DNA of 64,000 nucleotides. Origin: Sipunculus nudus. Lineage: Eukaryota > Annelida > Sipuncula > Golfingiida > Sipunculidae. The notes beneath the pieces were generated by a model. It was not told the DNA's origin. It made no database searches and worked only from the letters and a program-made list of their open reading frames with translations. Numbering within the stretch: position 1 is the stretch's first letter; the number at the start of each line of letters is the position of its first letter. Position numbers and translations under genes: made by a program. The stretch spans positions 21,360,979 to 21,424,978 of the forward strand of contig CM049321.1 in assembly GCA_026874595.1 (NCBI GenBank), written 5' to 3'. This document shows, in pieces, positions 11,601 through 26,600 of the stretch.

Positions 11601-14600
11601 GCAAAGAAGCATACTGGTCACAGTATTTCCCAAGCTGGTTCAAGAAATTTTGAGTTCAGTCAGTTGCCTTTTGAGACTATATTGCACGTAAAACCCATAA
11701 AAGCCAGGTTTACCCAGTAAAACCCAACCCTGTTATAAACAAAATATAAGCAAAACAAGCAGGCTGTGCTGTGGGATAGGCATTTTCTGGCCTATTTTGT
11801 GAAAGGTTCAATGGATTATTTTTTGTTCATAGATGTGTGATAACAGAATAGGTCCCTTTAATATTTATAAATATCTGTATATTTAGAAAATGTCATGTTA
11901 ACAAGCAACCCTTTTCAAAATGTGTACATGTATAATCCGTCCTAGTACCCGTGTCCGCATATTTTTTTGCGATTATGATTTTAAAAATATTCTTCAAAAA
12001 TGCCCTTTGGCCTGAATTACAGATATTCCGCAGATTTTGTGTGAAGTAGTTATTAATCATGTAAAACATATTTACTTTGCGACTCATTTGCGTCATTTAT
12101 GCTGAAATACCGTGGATGGTGTCTTCCTGGCACTGCTGGAAAGTACATTCCTCCATGGTACACTTTCCATGCCTATGGCATGAGGATTTATAAGACGACA
12201 GTGACGTCACAAAAATCAGCCACGCGTCACCTTCAATTGACTGACGTCATAAGTTTGACCGGCTTGTTTATTTTTAGTTCTCAGGCAAGGAATAAGTCGT
12301 AAACGCTGTAACTTGTTTTGTCATATTTTGGATTATTTTTCTCATACAAAATCAAGGTAAGGTAAGGCATTACTTTTTACGCAGGAAGTCGGCAGAATAG
12401 CTCCTGCAAACTTTGAGCCAGAAAGGTTTACACTGCTTTACTTGTATAAAAAATTATTCGGAAAAAAACATGCAGACACAGGTACTGGGACGGACTATAG
12501 TATATATACAGGCTTTAATCACTTCATGCCATATGTGGCACTGGTTCATGCCATATGTGGCGCTGGGAGACTATATTGTAATATGCTAAGGGTCATTGTA
12601 TCCGCCAAAACAGAGTTCTCACATAGCTCTTTATCATACCCAAAAGTGGTGGCGCCACCTGCAACCATTTTTGCACAGCATCCATCTGTTTGTCAGCCAA
12701 GGGCAAAAATCACTCATATACATGTAGTGGTTTGACTTATCTGCCTTAAATTTTGCATATGTATACAACTTGGACGGCTTTCTGGATTTGGTGGTAGGTG
12801 GCACAACCTACATACACAATTTGGCTGCAGACATCCATGCTAATATGCAACACTTCACTCTTTTTCCCCTTGCCACTCAATCCATGCTTCACTTCACCCG
12901 TTCCACTCTGATTTAGGCGGATACACGTAGTCGTTTGTCGACTACCCGTATTCTAGTTATATTTGACTTTAATATTGTGATGTTTTGATGTGTTTTATTA
13001 GTGTTTCATTACAGTTCTAATTATTGTTTTTATAAATTGCAGACGATGAAGGTAGCCAGATGTCCGTCAGATGATTTGTCGCTTACAAACAGGGTCATCG
13101 CAAATGAGCGAGATTTTCACCCAGATGTCAAGTGAGTAAAAAATTATTCATAAAATCCCCTTTAAGGATTCTTTCACTTTACCTGTGTAAAAAAAACCCA
13201 ATGAAATATTTGCTAAAATTTCAGTTAATTGTATCTGTCAAAACAAAGTTTTGCGGATACTGTTTTTGACCTGGTTCCGCCGCTGCTACGTTCATTTCCG
13301 TAGAACTCCTCTGAGACTACTGGACTCTTAAATTTACACCAGTTATCAGATCACATGTAAACTGGTGCCTAACCAATTGGCTTTGACCTCTGACCTTTCC
13401 AGTCTGCCCAGCGTCCATTTGTGCATCTGTTTCCAAACATAAACACACATACCTCGGGAACTGTTTAACCGATCAGGAAAATAAATTTGTACAAATGTAG
13501 CCCTTGAATAGCTTTATAACATACACAAAAAAATGGTGGCGCCACCTGAAACCATGTTTGCACAGTGTCCATCTGTTTGTCTGCCTTGGGTTACTATCAC
13601 TCATATCTCTGCAGTGGTTTGACCAATTCACCTGAAATTCGGCATGCATATACATCCTGAATAGCTTTCTAGATTTTATGACAGGTGGCACCACCAACAT
13701 TCACGTTCACGCTGGAGACATCCATGCTTATATCTCTGGACTGGTTTAACATATCTTCCTGAAAATTTGCATGTGTATAGACCTCTGATAGCTCTTTATC
13801 ATATGCTAAACTGGTGGCGCCACCTGCAATTATTTTTGCACAGCATCCGTCTGTTTGTCTGCCATGGGATATAATCACACATATCTCGGAAGTGGTTTGA
13901 CATATCTGCCTAAAATTTTGCAGCTTTCTTGATTTTATGACAGGTGGCACCACCTACATTCTAGTTTACGCTGCAGACATCCAAGCTCATATCTCGGGAA
14001 CCGTTTGACTGATTGGGCCAAAATTTTGCATGTGTATAGATCTCACATAGCTCTTTATCATACACACAACTGTAGGGGCCATTTGCAACCATTTTTGCAC
14101 AGGGTCCATCTGTTTGTCTGCCGTGGGATATAATCACTCATATCTTGGCAGTGGTTGGACATATCTGGCTAAAATTTTGCGTGTTTATACATCTTAGATA
14201 GTTTTCTCAACTTTTTGGCTGGTGGCCCCACCTATATTTATGTTAATGCTGCAGACATTCAGGCTTATATCTAAGGACTGGTTGGACATATCCCCCTGAA
14301 ATTTTGCATGTGTATAGATCCCGCATAGCTCTTAATCATACACAAAATTAGTGGCACCACCTGCCACCATTTTTGCACAAGTCCTTCTGTTTGTCTGCTG
14401 TGGGATAAAATCACTCATATACATGTAGTGGTTTGACTTACCTGCCTTAAATTTTGCATGTGTATACAACTGGGACAGCTTTCTGGATTTTGTGGTAGGT
14501 GGCCCAACCTACATACACATTTCAGCTGCAGACATCCATGCTCATATGCAACACACCTCACTCTATTTCCCCTTGCCACTCAATGCATGCCTCACTTCAC

Positions 14601-17600
14601 TTGTTCCCCTCTGATTTTGGCAGATACACATAGTCGCTTGTCGACTACCTGTATTCTAGTTGGAAAAAGTGAACAGATAAAACCAGAAGCTGTGCATGGC
14701 AGGAAAGATATAGCTGTTTGACAACACAAATGTGATATTAGATAGTGTTCTCACTGTCCTCTATTGATAGTTTAATAATGATCAATTAAGTAAAAGGTGA
14801 CTGATGGTTGATTGTATCCGCCAAAACAGAGTTTTGCGGATACTATGTTTTCAGCCCACCACCGCCGTGGCCGCTGCGTAGGTGTCCGGAGAACTCCTCC
14901 GTAACTGCTGGGTGGAATTTTCTATGAAACCGGGGATTATGTTCGGGTCACATGTGAACTGCTGCGCCCCGATTTTGTTTTGACCTCTGACCTTTCCTCT
15001 GCACTCTGCGTCCGTTTGTGTGTCTGTTTCCACACATAAACCCACATATCTCGGGAACTGTTTGACTGATCTGGAAAATTTTTTGCACAAATGTAGCCCT
15101 TGGAGAGCTTTATAACATACACAAAAAATGGTGGCGCCACCCGCAACCATGTTTGCACAGTGTCCATCTGTTTTTCTGCCTTGGGTTACTATCACTCATA
15201 TCTTTGCAGTGGTTTGACCAATTCACCTGAAATTCGGCATGCATATACATCCTGAATAGCTTTCTAGATTTTATGACAGGTGGCACCACCTACATTCACG
15301 TTCACGCTGGAGACATCCATGCTTATATCTCTGGACTGGTTTAACATATCTTCCTGAAATTTTGCATGTGTATAGACCTCTGATAGCTCTTTATCATATG
15401 CTAAACTGGTGGCGCCACCTGCAATTATTTTTGCACAGCATCCGTCTGTTTGTCTGCCATGGGATATAATCACACATATCTCGGAAGTGGTTTGACATAT
15501 CTGCCTAAAATTTTGCAGCTTTCTTGATTTTATGACAGGTGGCACCACCTACATTCTAGTTTACGCTGCAGACATCCAAGCTCATATCTCGGGAACCGTT
15601 TGACTGATTGGGTCAAAATTTTGCATGTGTATAGATCTCACATAGCTCTTTATCATACACACAACTGTAGGGGCCATTTGCAACCATTTTTGCACAGGGT
15701 CCATCTGTTTGTCTGCCGTGGGATATAATCACTCATATCTTGGCAGTGGTTTGACATATCTGGCTAAAATTTTGCGTGTTTATACATCTTAGATAGTTTT
15801 CTCAACTTTTTGGCTGGTGGCCCCACCTATATTTATGTTAATGCTGCAGACATTCAGGCTTATATCTAAGGACTGGTTGGACATATCCCCCTGAAATTTT
15901 GCATGTGTATAGATCCCGCATAGCTCTTAATCATACACAAAATTAGTGGCGCCACCTGCCACCATTTTTGCACAAGTCCTTCTGTTTGTCTGCTGTGGGA
16001 TAAAATGACTCATATACATGTAGTGGTTTGACTTACCTGCCTTAAATTTTGCATGTGTATACAACTGGGACAGCTTTCTGGATTTTGTGGTAGGTGGCCC
16101 AACCTACATACACATTTCAGCTGCAGACATCCATGCTCATATGCAACACACCTCACTCTATTTCCCCTTGCCACTCAATGCATGCCTCACTTCACTTGTT
16201 CCCCTCTGATTTTGGCAGATACACATAGTCGCTTGTCGACTACCTGTATTCTAGTTGGAAAAAGTGAACAGATAAAACCAGAAGCTGTGCATGGCAGGAA
16301 AGATATAGCTGTTTGACAACACAAATGTGATATTAGATAGTGTTCTCACTGTCCTCTATTGATAGTTTAATAATGATCAATTAAGTAAAAGGTGACTGAT
16401 GGTTGATTGTATCCGCCAAAACAGAGTTTTGCGGATACTATGTTTTCAGCCCACCACTGCCGCGGCCGCTGCGTAGGTGTCCGGAGAACTCCTCCGTAAC
16501 TGCTGGGCGGAATTTTCTATGAAACCCGGGATTATGTTCGGGTCACATGTGAACTGCTGCGCCCCGATTTTGTTTTGACCTCTGACCTTTCCTCTGCACT
16601 CTGCGTCCGTTTGTGCGTCTGTTTCCACACATAAACCCACATATCTCGGGAACCGTTTGACTGATCAGGAAAATTTTTTGCACAAATGTAGCCCTTGGAG
16701 AGCTCTATAACATACACAAAAAATGGTGGCGCCACCCGCAACCATGTTTGCACAGTGTCCATCTGTTTGTCTGACTTGGGTTAAAATCACTCATATCTCT
16801 GCAGTGGTTTGACTAATTCACCTGAAATTCAGCATGCATATACATCCTGGATAGCTTTCCTGATTTTATGACAGGTGGCGCCACCTACATTCACGTTTAC
16901 GCTGCAGACATCAAAGCTCATATCTCGGGAACCGTTTGACCGATTGGGCCAAAATTTTGCATGTGTATAGATCTCACACAGCTCTTTATCATACGCAAAA
17001 CTTGTGGGGCCACCTGCAGCCATTTTTGCACAGCTCCCGTCTATTTGTCTGCCATGGTATAAAATCACTCATATCTCGGCAGTGGTTTGACATATCTGCC
17101 TAAAATTTTGCAGGTTTATACATCCCCGACAGCTCTCTTGATTTTATGACAGGTGGCGCCACCTACATTCTAGTTTATGCAGCAGATATCCAAGCTCATA
17201 TCTTGGGAACCGTTTGACTGATTGGGCCAAAGTTTTGCATGTGTATAGTTCTCACATAGCTCTTTATCATATGCAAAACTGGTGGTGCCACCTGCAACCA
17301 TTTTTGCACAGCGTCCATCTGTTTGTCTGCCAAGGGCAAAAATCACTCATATACATATAGTGGTTTGACTTATCTGCCTTAAATTTTGCATATGTATACA
17401 ACTTGGACGGCTTTCTGGATTTTGTGGTAGGTGGCGCAACCTACAAACACAATTCGGCTGCAGACATCCATGCTAATATGCAACACTTCACTCTATTTCC
17501 CCTTGCCACTCGATCCATGCTTCACTTCACCCGTTCCACTCTGATTTAGGCGGATACACGTAGTCGTTTGTCGACTACCTGTATTCTAGTTATCAATTGA

Positions 17601-20600
17601 TTGTTTCATGTACCTATTTTAAATGATCACTATTTTTGACATTTGAATGACATGTCCCTATTCTGAAAGCACTGAAACAGTTTTGTATATCACCATTCAG
17701 TTGATACACTGTAGTAAATGACTGTTATTGTTGTCATATTGTAGGATATTCTGTGTTCCCTTTAAATAGATACACCCCTCCTACACTATAAGCGAACTTA
17801 CCGGATTAATGCCCAGAGTTAAAGTAGTCAGCCCACAGCCTACTCAGTCAGAGTAGGTACATAGATTCTTTTATCTAAATAGCGAGATTATCGGTGTAAG
17901 CCTCACAATATGGTTCTTAGGTAAGTCACTTAGTAAGTAGCCAGGGTCTCTGCGTATAAGGAGAGGGAGGTAGTTGAGCACAGGCGAAGTTTAGTAGCCC
18001 ACAACCCTCCATATCTTTTGTAAAGTGCATACCCCCATAGACTGGCAGTAAGATCAAGTTTTGGCTTTGTGATAACAACCTACCAAATTTTTAATTTGAC
18101 AGACCATTTGGTGCTTTGAAACATAATTTTCTTTGTTGTCTTATGGTATCTGTAGGAGACAATACTTCATATGAAAACTTGTTAAATCTTAGTGTAACTG
18201 TTTGGGGAACAGAAATCATGAGTTTTTTACTACTTTATTTTCTTGCACTCCACATGTTTCTGATTAGGGGTGTAACAACAGAGTATCTCATGCTATTATA
18301 AAATGTATCAAAACACTTTCCTCATGATTGATATACAATATTTGATTCATACATTTCCCCGATTTACAGTGTATTTAAAGAATACATTGTTGAAGCACAG
18401 CAGATCTGAGGAATAGCATGTTGGAAGCATTCTGATTTTCATCTCTAATGAGATTTTCACAATCAATGTGTGAACCACTTTGAACATGCAGTGTAACTTG
18501 GAGATGATTGAGTCAACTATAATTAAGTTTCTTTCAGCACTGGGAGATTTGTGTACACAGGACTGGTAAATTAAGTTTGAGAGCCCCTCAACAAATGTGA
18601 AGCCACCATGGGATGAATGTCTAGTGAACGTTAGGTTCGACTCAGAGTGAAACAAACAACCTTCAACTCACATAATCAATAAAGGCGACCATTAAACCAG
18701 GACTGTCAGTGAGTGAATGAAGACAGTGCATTACAGCTATTGATTCTGGTGATTACTGGAGTTACTGGCTGGACTGTGCCTGTTTTGTGTTTGCAGTACT
18801 GTACACCCCAAAATTCATTCCCTGGCCTTTGAGCCTGGTGTTTGATCAACTGATGTTCCTGTATTAAGGCTTTGCGTTGGTGGCATTGGTGGCATATATG
18901 CCCTACATGAGCCGTGCGAGCTGCTCCAAACTTGGCAGGTTTTGTCCCCTGGTAAGCACTGTAATCCCCGCAGGCAATGAAAAACATCACCAGTCCTAGT
19001 TCAAAGGTTATTTTTCCATATTTCATGGGTTTCTTTCAGTTTTCATCTGTCAAGCTCATATGGCATTTAAGCTGGTGAGTTGTGAGGGACCCTTGAATGG
19101 ATTCATTTCATCGATTCTTCAGCTTTGATTTGATTCTTAAATTAATTATTACTTTAGTAGTAAGGCCAAAATAGAAAAAAAGGTATAGTTCTCAGGCATT
19201 TTTTTTCAGAAATCAGTGTGGGTGGGTGGTTTTTTTATTTTTAATTTTTGGTATGTTTCGATGAAAATGTCAAATGATAAGGGGAAAGCATGATAATAAC
19301 AGATTTGTTTTGGCTAAACAAGTAAAAGCACTAAATAACGAAGCAAATTGTATGATTTTATCTTCTTGAAAGAAATGTCCCAGCGGCTGCAACTCACAAT
19401 TGGTAAGTTTCTGTTGAAAATCAAAATAAAAATTTTTGATGCGGGAGTTTAAAATTGATGCAGGCGGTGCCTGAGAACCATGCTTTTTTATTTTTTTGGC
19501 CTAAATTTTACACTTTCTTTTAAAAAAAAAATAAATGTTAGTTAATAAATTAGCAAATAATGAAAATATGTAGCTTGCCCTCTGTTTATCACTGCAATTC
19601 ACAATAAAGAAAGCTTTATATTACGAACCATATTTTGTGTGGCTATACATGATAAGCAGTTTTTATACAGATAACTCTAAGGAAACAAGATTCATCTCAT
19701 GATATCTCAGCCATGGTGGTCCCAAATGAGATAAATCTCATATTCAAATATTTGATTTTGTCTGATGCAGTTAACTTGTTTCTCCTGAGAATCCATAGGC
19801 TCCGAGTTTTCTTAGCTTTGGGACTCAGTAATGTGACACATGTATTCCCAATGTCAAAATAGGATAAATCCCGCCTCAGAAGTGGTTAACGTATTCGATC
19901 CAGATCCATCCCTGTAACTGGTGAGCTGAACTCTAGAAGATTACTACCAATGTCTTATCAATATTATATAGGTTATTATTTCTGGTTGATACACTACCTT
20001 GTGGTTTGTAAACCAAATATTCAAAATGCTCGTATCATTTTATATGAAGGAATACGCCTAAAGAGAGTATTAAACTGTATTTGACATTATTGAATCATTC
20101 AGTGAATGAGATTTATGGTAACTATATGATAAGTAATATGCATTCTAGGGAATGCAAGCCTCCATCATGGAGGGTCCCTATTGTTGGATGCTCCCAAAAA
20201 AAATATTTACATTCACTTATTTAGCCTATATTTCCCTGGTTCATTAGTGCACAAGTTGCCATACATTTGTGAATATTTCTTGTTGATGATTCCTATTCCA
20301 GATAATATGCTTGATCCACACTAAAAAGAAATTGCTTCTTCACTGGTTGATTCCTGAATGTCCTGAAAATTTTATGAGATTCTGTTAACGATTGTATGAC
20401 TTATGTCATGAACAAACACACACTCAAAACTGAATATACCCTCCAGACAGAGGCAAAAAGATTGCTATGTAATTATAATAATTGTAACTATGCAGGTTTT
20501 CAGGATTTATGCGCATCTTGTTTCAAGACCTGCCTTATTTAACAGTAATTGTAAACTGTTAATATTTTGGATTGAAATAAACATTCAGTAATAAGAATAC

Positions 20601-23600
20601 AATTATATGAGCAATGTATCAAAAGGGTTTTGGCGCTAGCCTGAAGGCCTAGGTTTGCCCATTTTCATGTAATACAGACAGATATTAATTTATTACAGAA
20701 ATGAAAAAGCTGGAATAGGATATAATGAGTTAATAGCGGATGGTAATGGTTGAAGTGTTAATTAGGTTAATATTATATGTGTTGGCAGTGATGTTAAGTT
20801 GGTGGATGTGATTTAGAGGAGGAAATTTTCTTTTGGTGATGAGAAAGTCAAAAAAACTGTTCTTATGTGATGTCTTTCTGCAAAGTTTGACTGATTTATT
20901 TCTCCTGTTTGTATATAAATAAACTGTTGTATGATATTTTTCAATGATTTGTCTCAGCAATGAATAATGAGATTTGTTAGAAAATGTTGATATCATATTT
21001 TTTATTCATTTTTGAACTGTTAATATATGGGTCACGTTTCATAAAATGTGAAATGATATAATTTTTAAAGTATATAAATACACTCAATGGCTTAAAAGAT
21101 GAATGTGTAGCCTGTTTGGTCAATTTACCAGACTTCCCACAGAACATGAAATGATGTGCCAACATTCCAACTTAATATAGGAATAAAGATAATATAGAAC
21201 CCCTGAGGCTATATTCACTTTCCTATGCAGCTCAGCTAAAGGTTTTTATTAGCTCAGCTGACTTTCAGTCATGCATGGCTGTAGCGATGGGTCTTTGTCC
21301 GTCGCCCTTCCGTCTGTCCGGCCGGCCGTCCGGGCGTTAGCAGGGCACAAATCGTAACCGTAGGGGCCAGGGCCATGAACCCTATGCAGTCTTAGAGGTT
21401 CTAAAAAGATCTCCTTGCAAACCTGAAATTAGGTCACTGCGACCTATATTGTTGAAGTTATGGGGTGTGTTTGCACCCCCAGAAATAATTCTTTTAGCCA
21501 AAATTTTCATCTCAAGGTCACAGAACCAACTTCTTCGAAAAGCACATGAATGCATTTTAAGCCAAACCTTTCATCCCAATTCTTTGATCTTTCATATATA
21601 GCTCACCTACTAAGTGGGAGAAGAATCCTATAGATGTTGAGGTCACAAGGTCAAAGGTCAGGGTCACAGGATCCACTTATTTGAAAAGGTTGTGGACACA
21701 TTTCAAGCTAGACCTTTCATTCCAAACCTTTCAGCACTGATATCGCTTCTCTGCCAACAGGGGAAAAGACCTGTTGATTTTGAGGTCAAAGGTCAAGTTC
21801 ACAGCACCCTCCTCTTGCGTGGAGTCATTTTAAGGCAGACTTGTCAATCTATACTTTCCATCTGTCATATATGGCTTACCTACCAATAGGGGAAGAAGCT
21901 TATTGGTGTTGAGTTCAAAAGGTCAAAGGTCAAGGTCACAATATTGTTCTAAATGCTTGTGAACATATTTCAGATGAAATTGTTCAACCCAAACCTTCAG
22001 TCTTTCACATATGCCACATCTATGCATCACTCAATGTGATTCAAACTTCATATTTATGGGTCTTTTTTCATGAAGAAATAACTAATTGATTTTGAGGTCA
22101 GCTGGTCAGGTGGTTAAAGGTTGCAGGTCTAAGTTATTCATTCATTGGTTGCCAAGTAATTACACCCGGCCAGATGTAAGTGGTTAGTAGTTACCCTTCA
22201 TTTAGAAAGAATCCAGTTGATATGTGGGCAAAAGGCCAAGGTCATAGGTCAGGTCAACTTATTTTGGTCCGATTTAGAGAATGGTTGTTGTGTGATTTCA
22301 GACCTGTCAGAAGTCCAACAAATTTTGCCCAACTTTGACCATGGCACGTTTGTTTCCTGAGAGCACTGTTGATATAATTTTCATATCATGCACACAAAGT
22401 TTAGAAAGCTGAAAGAAATTGCCCCAAAATTGTAGCTTTTATTAATGTTTTTATGAGACCATGTCAAACCTTGGCTCTCCCTAGCCCCATTTGCGTCACC
22501 TGTATGTTGGCCTTGTTGACCTTTAGAAAATTATGCATGCTTGAGATGAGGCATACACTGGGGCAGCCAGGCAGCTTATGGCCAGCCACAGATCATCCAG
22601 GTGTCCAACCTAACTCATCTAGTAGTTTTAACCAACAACATTACAATAAACAATAAATTAATAAATTTTTACTGGTTTTTAATAACAAATTAAAGAAAAA
22701 TAGAAAAGGAATTTGTTAGTTGATGAGTAACAGGAAATTAACTTGCAGTTACTGATGATGTAAGAATCTTGTATGGATAGATAGAATGTCAATGTCAATG
22801 TTATTCCAAATAACACAATGCAGTCACCAATGATATTTTTCAGTTCAATTTTAATGATAAAAAATAAATCATATTATTCATTATTCATTAGGGATCATAT
22901 GAAGGAAATTAATGATAGACAAAGGTGCAGTTGAAAATATTAATCTAGATTCCTACTATGTCTAGTGTGTACTTTGATGTGAAATTAGTCCAAAATGAAT
23001 ATATTACATTTATTCTTTTTTTAATATAAATAAAAGCCATAAAACCAGCTATGTTATGATAATTATTTAAATGTGTGAATTTTGAATATTCTGGATTCTC
23101 AACATCATTGTTTGGTGAAAACTGAATAAATACCAGACATGGAACGAATACTTTGCAAATGTATTTGAATACGAATATGAACATGTACTCCATTATAAAT
23201 TTCTTGCATAAGAATGGGAATTCAGGTAAACATAAAAGTATATGAATACCAGTGTAAATACTTTCAAAATGTATTCATGAATGCATTCATGAATATATTC
23301 TTTAATATTATTTTAATAATCATTTCAGTTATATTTTATTTTAAAAAATCATACGATTCTCTTATTATTTTTAATAAAAATTATATTTGGGACAATATTT
23401 GTAATTATTTTTAATAAATAGTTAAACTCTTATATTATATGTTCTGCTTATAAGTTATATGGCCAAGTCAAAATCTGTGTGACAATAGCACTCCATTTGT
23501 TAATAAAATAAATGAAATCAATCCTCTTCCCTGTCTCCAAAGAGACTATCCAAATCATACATAAGCTAAACACCAACAACTCATCATACAGCTTATATTT

Positions 23601-26600
23601 ATTACCACACAAAACCAGCATGTGCCTCAATTCCAAATCATATTTTTTATCATATATATCAGCTGAGCGCCATGACCCATGGGTCCCTTGTTAAGACATG
23701 TGAGAACTACTAGTATTTTTTACTGTCATTTTAAATGGCATTTCTGCAGACATATTTTGCTAGCCAGGCCTTCAAAGGAGTCTGGGGGAAAATAACTTTC
23801 ACCATGGAAACTAGATTTATGGACTGTGAGATCCAATATTGTCATTGTTTACATTTAGTAGTGTATTTCCTGGCAACAAACCAGTGACAAGTCCCTCTAA
23901 ATGGCCATCATTCTGGGAACGGGTGGCAATTTTCTGTGCTGTTGTAAAGTTGTTAATTGATCAGGGGGAATAATATGGCCAGCAATAAAAGTTATCATGG
24001 AAACCATATATTACTATAGTATCTTTTGATGTTTCATATAATTATAAACTAGTGCCCTTAAATATGTTTGTTGCCATAGAAACAGTTCATATTAATAAAT
24101 GCTATGTTACTTCATTACTCTACGCTCATAAATTTTGTTTTAAGAATGGATTCTTCATAAGAATTAGTTGTTCAGTTACTGTAACATTAATTTGAAACAG
24201 TTATAAGGATGATTTGATAATCTTGTATCTAATTATATGTCAATTATAAAAATTATAAAATTATAAAAGTAATATTTATCTGTTCCCTGAAAATAGAATG
24301 CAAAAAGTTATTACAGTCAGTTTATGAAAAATACTAAATATTTCAATGTATTATTAAATCATTAATTGAAAAATATTTATTTTATTTATAAAATTGCAAA
24401 TAGATCAAGATAATATATTATAGATCCCTTTAAAAATACAATCATTTCCATATATCATGAGATTATTAAACAATATATTTTTGTTATTTAAATGATTCCT
24501 GTGAAATTCTGTATAGATAAATTGTTTAAATATTTAAAAAAATACATTTAAATGTTCAAGATTATACTGTTTATTTAAAATAGTTGTATTCATTGAAAAA
24601 TTCCTGGTATCCGTCTTCATTAATTCAGAGGCTTCAGCGAGTTCAAGACACTGCAGCCCATATACTAAGTGGATGTGACAAGTATGATCATATTACACCT
24701 GTATTGCGGGAGCTGCACTGGCTCCCTGTAAGTCAGCATATTAAATTAAAGGTGGCCATACTACTTTTCAAGACCAAACATCGCATTGCCTCGGTCTACT
24801 ACTTACAGGATATAATTTATTCGTACACACCAGGTAGATGCCTCAGATCGGCCAATCATGTTTTACTTGTCTACATACAAAGTCTTCCATGGTTGCTCAA
24901 AGAACATTTTGTGTGGCAGGTACCACTTTGTGGAATTCATTTCCTTTAGAATTGAGAAAAGCTGAGAGCCTAGCTGCTCTTAAAAAAATGCTTAAGACAT
25001 ACTTATTTGTGCAATGTTTTGATTAGCTGTGATTTTGCATGTGTGCTGATTTTCAATTCCACTTATAAAACACTTTTATAGGTTTAATATCTTTTATTGG
25101 TTTAGTTTCATAGTTAATGTATGTTAATGGATTATGTACATGTTTTATCTAGCCTAAGTAATATCTAAATGTTTGTCTTAATTTTTATTTAATGAATATT
25201 TTTTTGTCATTGTCATTTTAATGCAAATGCATGCTTGTAATAGCGTTTCAGAACACAGCACTGTGGATTTTATTGTTTACAAAATTAAATATTATTATTA
25301 TTATTATTATTATTATTTTCCAGAAAAAAAAGTGGGTACTGGTAGTCCCTGAAACATGTCAGAAAGTACTGAGAGTTGATTTATAATGACAAATACTTCA
25401 GTTCATGCATCAGATACTATACAGAGGTCGAAATAATGCCTTTCTGCCTGTTTCAAGCATAGGAGCAGTGAAACAGGAAATATCTCTAAATTCTTACACA
25501 CCTTGGATTGTAAATGAATCAAATGGTTACAAAGATTTTATTCCAGAATATCTTTGACCATCAATGAGGTTCCAACATTTGAAACAAAAACAGACAATCT
25601 CAGAAGTGACTAAAATCTTTGTAACCATTTAATTAATTTAAAATCAAAGGGGTGAAAGAATTTAAAGAGATTTTCTGTTTCACTCACTGCTCTAAAGGGA
25701 AATCTAATCACTAACCACTTTTTTACCAAACCATACAGGTTTGATTTTTAAATATGGTTTAAATATATCTTTCAAGGTAAATGATTTTCTGGACTCAAAA
25801 AGACCCAGCTGATTCCATTATCCTAAGTTGTTTATCCTTAAAGGGCATGTTTGTGTACAAAAAAAAGTATGTGTGATAAATGTATTAGGAGGCCAAAGTC
25901 ATTGCAGTAGATATCGCTGACTTCCTTGTTATCATGACATATAATTTTAAGTGTTTTTTTGTCCAAAAGTTTTGTACACAAGCAGGCAAACAAGTACACA
26001 GAAAGGCAATTTTTTCCATATTGTATGAATCTGTTGGAAAGGTGAACACCCAGATATTTTCTTCATTAGTAGCTGATAAGTAGATATAAACATGACACAA
26101 AAACGAATTATTTTACAAGTGCATGGTGTTCCACCAACTCCCTATATTTCCTAGGCCTATATTTTCCTGTAAAAATGGCTTATAATTTCTTTTACTTTCC
26201 AGCATTTTTCTGTATTTTCCTGTTTTCTCCCTGCAAAATCATGTTTCTGATATAACTATATAAAACATTTAGTTCTTCTTGCATGCTAGTGTGCATGTAG
26301 GATGGCATATAGGATAGCGGAATCATGTCTAACTGAGCAAAATGTGACTGAAAGTTTGATATGGATGCATCATGATATATGGGGATATTTTTTTTTTCAT
26401 TGGGGCCAACTTGAATAAGTGGGTGTCATATAGTAATCACCCTGTTTATTTCTCTATTGTCTGTTTGTCTGTCCGTCTGTCGAATTGGGGTCCTATGGTC
26501 TAGATCACAGAAGCCATCTGTCCACAAATTTGTTTCTCGATGATAACTCCAATTTTGATTGACATATGGATTTTACACTTGACTTGTATATCCCTCCACT

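Noticed and set aside
14458-14721. Identical 87-codon open frames at 14458 and 16053
   Set aside because: Identity is due to the 1,595-bp duplication. The frame runs across an element end into spacer.
13473-17068. Repeated minus-strand open frames with related peptides (for example starting [11 protein letters not shown])
   Set aside because: They recur because the Helentron-like core is a tandem array, are short, differ in frame from unit to unit, and show no domain. Not treated as a protein family.
13228-17589. CRISPR-like or ordinary satellite interpretation of the regular repeats
   Set aside because: Units are long, have no unique spacers, and are bounded by element ends with hairpins. 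The eukaryotic gene context also excludes CRISPR.
18706-19026. 106-codon minus-strand frame with Cys/His residues (CHQCHQ)
   Set aside because: Cys/His spacing does not form a recognised zinc finger, and no splice context or homologue is recognised.
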